A program made the translations under genes and the position numbers. DNA of 64,000 nt, taken from contig CM030866.1 in assembly GCA_018105865.1 (NCBI GenBank), positions 3,842,951 to 3,906,950 on the forward strand. Direction: 5' to 3'. Under the pieces are notes generated by a model. It did not search any database. It had not been told where the DNA came from and saw only the letters and a program-made list of their open reading frames with translations. Shown here one piece after another: positions 58,643-64,000 of the stretch (its first letter is position 1; each line of letters starts with the position of its first letter). Origin of the DNA: Metaphire vulgaris (taxonomy: Eukaryota > Annelida > Clitellata > Crassiclitellata > Megascolecidae).

Positions 58643-61160
58643 TTGGAACGACGAGGACTAGCCCCACCCTTCTTTCTCCTCCTCTTACTCCTCTTCTTTG
58701 TCTCTCTCTCTTTCTCTCTCTCTCTCTCTTTCTTCAACTTCAGTGTTTGGCTGATTGTGAGGTCGCACCAGTGACAACCTCTTGTATTCTCTGCTTGGTT
58801 TTATTTGCGTGTAACTGTCGGCCAGAGACATCGACGTACTTGCGGAGAAGCGTGTGAATTTCGCGTCGCTCGCACTAGGCGCTAGATTGCGTACCTTTTA
58901 TTCGTCGTATTCTTGTGCACTGCCTTTTGTCGCCTGTATTTATTGCTGTTGTATTGTGGGTGTTTAGCACAGTTTTTAGTCGGAATTGTCAAATTAATCC
59001 AGTTTCGAAGCAGAGTTACTTGCTTTTTGAAGCTGTAGCTTATTTCACGTCTTCTGATAAACGTGTCTCTGATTCTTCTGCTTATTGCAATATATCTGTT
59101 GTCTTGGTCATGCAATTGATTTGTTGTTGTTGTTGTTGTTGTTGTCCTGCTTTGTAACAAAGTCTTTGCTTATTAGGTAGAAAAAGATTGAAGCATTTTC
59201 TAGCTTTTCAGGAGAATGTTTGCATGCAGTTTGAAATGAATCGAATTGAAATTATTTACGTATAAACTCGCTTGCAAGATTGATTTTGTCATAGTTTTTC
59301 ACAGAGATAATGTGGTGACTTTGCATAATTGGTTGTGCTGCCACTGCCTGTTTTGTATTTGACAGGCTAACACAAAATAGTAGTGACTTCTTGGATGATA
59401 TCTATGTTTTAATCGGTGCAATCGTGTAAACAAATAAGTAGCATTAATCATGATAATAGGATGAATACCAGGTAGTTGGCATTTTAAATGATTTGTCTCA
59501 GATGGTTTGAATAGTTTTTTAAATATGCTATTTTGCATACTATTTATTTTATGAGTCACAGTTGAAAATTTGGGATTTTTTGGTGGCTTGCTGAATTTTT
59601 TTAGTAATTTGTAATCATGCTGTCGAATATTTGGGGCCCTGTATCCCAACCCCGAGAAAGAGTGGCTTTTTTCTGTTTGGTAACTGTGAGGCTATGATAC
59701 ATATATTTATGTTGATAGCTTCTGGTTAGGTTTGAGATTTTTCAATGCCATCAGTATCTTTCATTAACAAATTTTTTGTTTCTCTTTTGTTGTCAGTAAT
59801 ACAGGAAAGACAATAGATACAAACGTGCTGACTGTATTAAAATGGTAGGCACATAAGTAGGGTGATGTAAAAATTTGACCAAATTGTTATCATTGATTTT
59901 TATGTGTTGAAATTAAGCATCTGTTCTGCTTATTCTATCTGGTTCTTTTTCTCTTTTTGTTCTGTCAATGTCTTTGTTTTAATAACCCAACTGGCATCTT
60001 ACAGGCATGTAGTTTAAATTTTGGAGTCTAGTGACAACGGACTTTTCGATCATGTGTATGTTGACTGGTAACGGTGTTGGTTGGAAATTTGATACAAGTG
60101 ATTATCAAGACCTTGCTGATGAATATGAATTTATTGCAAAGCACTGTAGGTGGAACACTAGTAGATACTGTATCTAGTGGACTATTTTCTCTACGTCTAG
60201 CTTTTGTGCATTTGTATAGACGTAGCATATTTCTCGAAGACACATATACTTAGCATTAAATGATATTAACAGATACTGATGCTGATATTTTCTCAATATT
60301 CTAATTTCAAGTGATTGTCAGTGTATGTTAATTGGTTTTTTTCTAATAGCGAGAAAGAAATATATTGTCTCTATTTACTGCCAAGAAGTTCAAATGGGAA
60401 AGTAAATGCAGAATTTCTTCTCATGTACACAAATAGTGTCAAGCAGTGTGTTGAATGTACAGTACTGTACTTAGCTTTGGAAATATTGTTCCAAAATTAA
60501 GAGAGTTAATATTGAAGATTATGACGTTTGTAACAGATTTGGTTAGGCTATGAGCATGGCTTCCTGTTGAATTTTACTGATTAGACCCTGATTTTGATTT
60601 CTGGGGCACTGGACATGATGCAATTTTTTACATATGTGATAGCCAAGACAAAGTTCTTTATAACTGACATTGAAACTGGTTTTGTATGCCCTGGTTTCCA
60701 ATTACATTATTTGAGAGGATGGCCTAAACAGTTGAAATATTTAACAAAATATCAGACCATAGACTGAAATACTTTCAATCCCGTTGCATTAATTTTTTGT
60801 CAATATCCTATTTGTTTCTCAAAATAGGCATCTCAGATAGAGGCGTTATATTGCAGCCTCCAATCATCCAATGTTATATTGTAAATACATGTGAGTTTTT
60901 AAATATGCAAAGATCACTTGGTATAAATACAATCAACTTGAATCATAGTCATATCTATTTCAAAATATAACATTCTCATATTTAAAACTTCGGTAATTGA
61001 GGTTAGATTTCCCTGTAGGATAAAGTACCAAATGGCTTCTATGGTGTTCTTTAGTTATGCACATGCTATCGGGTGATGGTTGCTCCAGATTGATGCGTTC
61101 AAATCTGCACCCATCTGTTTAGAACATGTGTGCTATAAGCTGGCATAAATAGTTACCTCA
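58643..61160. other. G-beta 3' UTR and intergenic DNA
   Basis: Begins with a TCTTTCTCTC-rich tract. Uniformly T-rich with no exon-like frame, consistent with a long 3' UTR. The polyadenylation site cannot be fixed. A (TTG)n run is at about 59118-59143. Confidence 0.4.
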
Positions 61161-61446
61161 CATACAAACATTGGCATAGTCACGGTGGGCCTCCCCTATT
61201 AGTATTGATACCAGTCATGAGATTTGCGAAAAAACCACAGAAATTGGAGAGGAGGTTTAATATATAGGTAGGTTGAGATTTAGGAGAATGTACGACAGTT
61301 AAAAGCGTCTGACACGACGGCCTTTTTGTTTTTCAAGGCTCTTTTTTAAATGTCGATCTGCCCCCTTATTCTGGAATCTTGGCTACGCCACTGGCGCTGA
61401 TAATGACACTGCTGCTGTTGATGATCAATCATAGAAAAGGAGAAAG

Positions 61447-61829
61447 ATGGCGGCCGGACACGGGTCTGACGGATCCTCCAAAGGATCTTCGGACGATATC
61501 TGGACTCAGATTAACGATCACCTAAAAAAACAGGATCCGAAATTTCTCGTCGGAATTTTAGTTGCGATTTTTGTCGTTATTTTGACGATCGGTCAGTCGA
61601 AATTCACACTACATTGATTTTAAAAGCTCATTACACATTACACACGAGACGCAGTACCAGCTGTTATGCGTACTTCTAATGTAATGTAATGTAAAATCTC
61701 GTTAATTTCTATAGCGCTTTCGAAAGAAGCACCAAAGTAGCTCCTTATCCTGCTCATCCTCCCTTCCTCCTCCTCCTCCTCATCTTCCTACTACTACCGC
61801 TACTAAAATAAACTCATTCATTCATTCAA

Positions 61830-61893
<64 letters not shown>

Positions 61894-62279
61894 GGCTGGA
61901 TTAATAATGGTCCAGTAGGATATGTCTGCCTGTCTGTCTGTGAAAGCCACTGCCGTCATCATTGATTGCATCGTATTTGTTTAATTTTTACATTGGTTGT
62001 TCAGAACCTATTGCAAATTTAATAGTGTTTATTTTGATGCTGCACTAGTTGAATATAATTCGTTCACAGGCATTTTGGTAGTGTGGCTGTCCTGTTTGTT
62101 TTTATAGCGCCTGTTTTTAGTGTCAAAATGTTTGTTAATGTCATGGAATCAGAATACAGAGGCTAAATAGAAATCCTTTGACATTTATGTAGTGATCATT
62201 GAATTGGCACTGCTGGCTGAAATTGCACTGTTGGCTTAATTTTATTTGTTGATATTAGTATAGTTTTACACATACACAC

Positions 62280-62343
<64 letters not shown>

Positions 62344-63589
62344 GACAGTAAAAGTTGTTTGCCATTTTTGTGTTTTACTTGTAGCTCTCTTCTTTCGGCG
62401 AAGATCTGTTAGCAGACGCAGTGTCTTGCTCCTAGGTCTTTGTGAATCTGGAAAGACAACTTTATTTTCTAGGGTGTGTTGATAGCATATAGTACTTTCA
62501 TTCTCTTGCTTTGATTTGGGATAGACAGGGTTTTTGAGGGCATAATGCACTGGTTATCTTTGCTGTAATATGTATGCACCGTAATATATTCCAAGATTAG
62601 GATACAAGCTTGTGTTTTTTTGTATACAGATTTACTTTGCATATTGTTTTCTATTCAGCTTCTCTATGACAAAGTCTTTCCGACTCAAACCTCAATCAAA
62701 GAAAACACTGGCATTTATGGTGTGCCATCAGAAAAGGTAGGCGCATTATCTTTTTAATAGGTAGCACTTTAGTAAGCAACAACTGTTAACATTATTGTAT
62801 TTATAAAACTCACAATACTGTAGAACTTTGTTATAATGTACTTAGTGTGTCTGTACAAATTTAAAGTATTTTATCCAATACCATCCAATATGGTAGCGCA
62901 TCTATAGCCAAGTATACGCTATTACCGAGTCAGTTATAGTGAAGTTTTAACTGTTCTTACTGCCATATCTTGCCTGCTTATTACTGTTGGGTAACTATTT
63001 ATGACAGCCTTTAGCTTTTAACCCCTTAACTGGGGATCCCGGATATATCCGTCCATTTTACTTTGAGTTACAGTTAAATACACGGTTAAGGGGTTAAATA
63101 ATGGAAGCCATGATAAGTAATAATTTGTATATTGAACAAATTTCAGGAGTTGCAGGTTGTATATTTGGACCAGGCTAACTAGAGGTATCTTTGTTTTTCA
63201 GAAGCAATCTCTTAACATTGTTGATGTTCCTGGACATGAAAGACTTCGATACAAGTTTTTCGAGCAGTTCAAGTCATCTGCAAGGTTGTATTTTTATTAT
63301 GGTTACAATTATTTACACTAGCCATTTGCAGATGACATATTCAAAAGAATTGCATTCTAATACTTGTTATTATAGAATCTCACTTTGTCTGTTCTCTGTA
63401 AAATTATGCTGAATATATGATTGTCTAAACAATGAATTGACAAAATTTGACAGTTAAATTAGAATGCCATTTATTTTTTTCTGGTTAAAAATCCAGTTTA
63501 AAAATTGAATATTGTTCTGTTCTTTCCAGGGCTATAATCTTTGTCATTGACAGCCTGACTTACCAGAAAGACATGAAAAATGTCGCAGA
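61447..63589 (+). CDS. SRPRB: SRPRB, signal recognition particle receptor beta subunit (5' five exons; continues past window)
   Basis: Membrane-anchored Arf/Sar-like GTPase of the ER that tethers the SRP receptor alpha subunit. Exons: 61447-61591, 62385-62473, 62659-62736, 63202-63284 and 63530-63589, all in phase; the last ends mid-codon so the gene runs off the right edge. Order: a polar N-terminus, a single membrane span (FLVGILVAIFVVILTIGALFF), a basic stop-transfer (RRRSVSRRS), the P-loop GLCESGKTTLF (human GLCDSGKT), switch I region (TSIKENTG), the G3 motif DVPGHERLR and IIFVIDS of the central sheet. The NKQD motif (G4) should be in the missing part. The start ATG overlaps AAGATGGCGGCC, a canonical YY1-type site at 61445-61456. 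Confidence 0.97.
61740..61893. repeat. (TCC)n and (CTA)n arrays
   Basis: Short TCC run near 61760-61790, then about 20 CTA units at 61833-61893. SRPRB intron 1. Confidence 0.93.
62281..62340. repeat. (TA)n microsatellite
   Basis: About 29 TA units, 45 bases upstream of the SRPRB exon 2 acceptor. Confidence 0.97.
63018..63097. mobile_element. TTAA-ended palindromic element, copy 8
   Basis: TTAACCCCTTAACTGGGG to CACGGTTAAGGGGTTAA; reverse orientation of copies 2-4. SRPRB intron 3. Confidence 0.87.
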
Positions 63590-64000
63590 GTGAGTTTCAT
63601 TATAAAGCAATTTTTTTAAAATTGCTAGATAATTAATATTTTACAGTGTAGTCCACATAGTATCACTTTTCTTTCTCAGTGTAGTATTTCAGAGTTCATT
63701 GGATAGAGAAATAAAGATACTATAATGCTATGTTATCACCTTATCACTAGCAGGGATACCAAAGCTTCTATAGAACAATATTTCCAGTTTTGAGTAAGGG
63801 GTAGAGGAGCATTGTGTGCTGTGAATGGGGTCTGGGGCTGAGCCCAAGCCCCAAAAAATTTGGGGTGATGTTAGATTCAAATTTTGAGATGTGGAACACA
63901 TTTTCAGACTACTTGTTTTTACACAAATCATCCCATGCTGGAATAGGGGCCCTGGCACCCCTTTGTGGCTATGCTGTCATTAGATACCATGGTAGGGGTC

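Overview
This is a stretch of animal nuclear DNA. The genes are split by spliceosomal GT-AG introns, and the gaps are full of short non-autonomous transposons and trinucleotide microsatellites. An innexin gene (YYQW signature, paired extracellular-loop cysteines) next to otherwise generic metazoan genes points to an invertebrate with innexin gap junctions. A lophotrochozoan-type protostome is most likely. The species cannot be named from the sequence.

Layout, left to right. (1) 0.9-4.6 kb, minus strand: 5' part of a netrin-G/laminin-N-type secreted protein, running off the left edge. (2) 5.7-7.6 kb: island of a ~400-bp satellite bracketed by two copies of one MITE. (3) 9.5-11.3 kb, minus: pyruvate kinase, with three reading-frame breaks. 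(4) 13.6-15.9 kb, plus: RBM12/RBM12B-type RNA-binding protein in one coding exon, with two frame breaks. (5) 17.6-23.8 kb, minus: complete nine-exon INPP5E, the ciliary phosphoinositide 5-phosphatase, including two very small 3' exons. (6) 26.5-29.3 kb: second island of the same satellite, bracketed by two copies of a different MITE. (7) 30.2-32.6 kb, minus: two-exon innexin. (8) 33-37.5 kb: gene-free, dense in nested MITEs. (9) 37.7-41.2 kb, minus: six-exon SPAG8, a ciliary/sperm-axoneme protein. (10) 44.9-51.5 kb, minus: HNRNPM. (11) 54.1-58.6 kb, plus: complete eight-exon G-protein beta subunit (GNB1 type), divergent from HNRNPM. (12) 61.4 kb to the right edge, plus: first five exons of SRPRB.

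The genes are mostly unrelated housekeeping or signalling genes. The exception is a pair of ciliary genes: INPP5E and SPAG8 each have a near-consensus RFX X-box joined to a forkhead (FOXJ1-like) site in the upstream region.

The repeats are informative. At least six MITE families have CAG-type terminal inverted repeats and 8-bp target-site duplications readable in the sequence (hAT hallmark), including clear nested insertions. An ~80-bp TTAA-ended palindromic element occurs eight times. Both satellite islands show the same odd arrangement: outer flanks match each other as an 8-bp duplication, and inner flanks match each other as a second one. This suggests recombination or transposition of satellite DNA through MITE ends.
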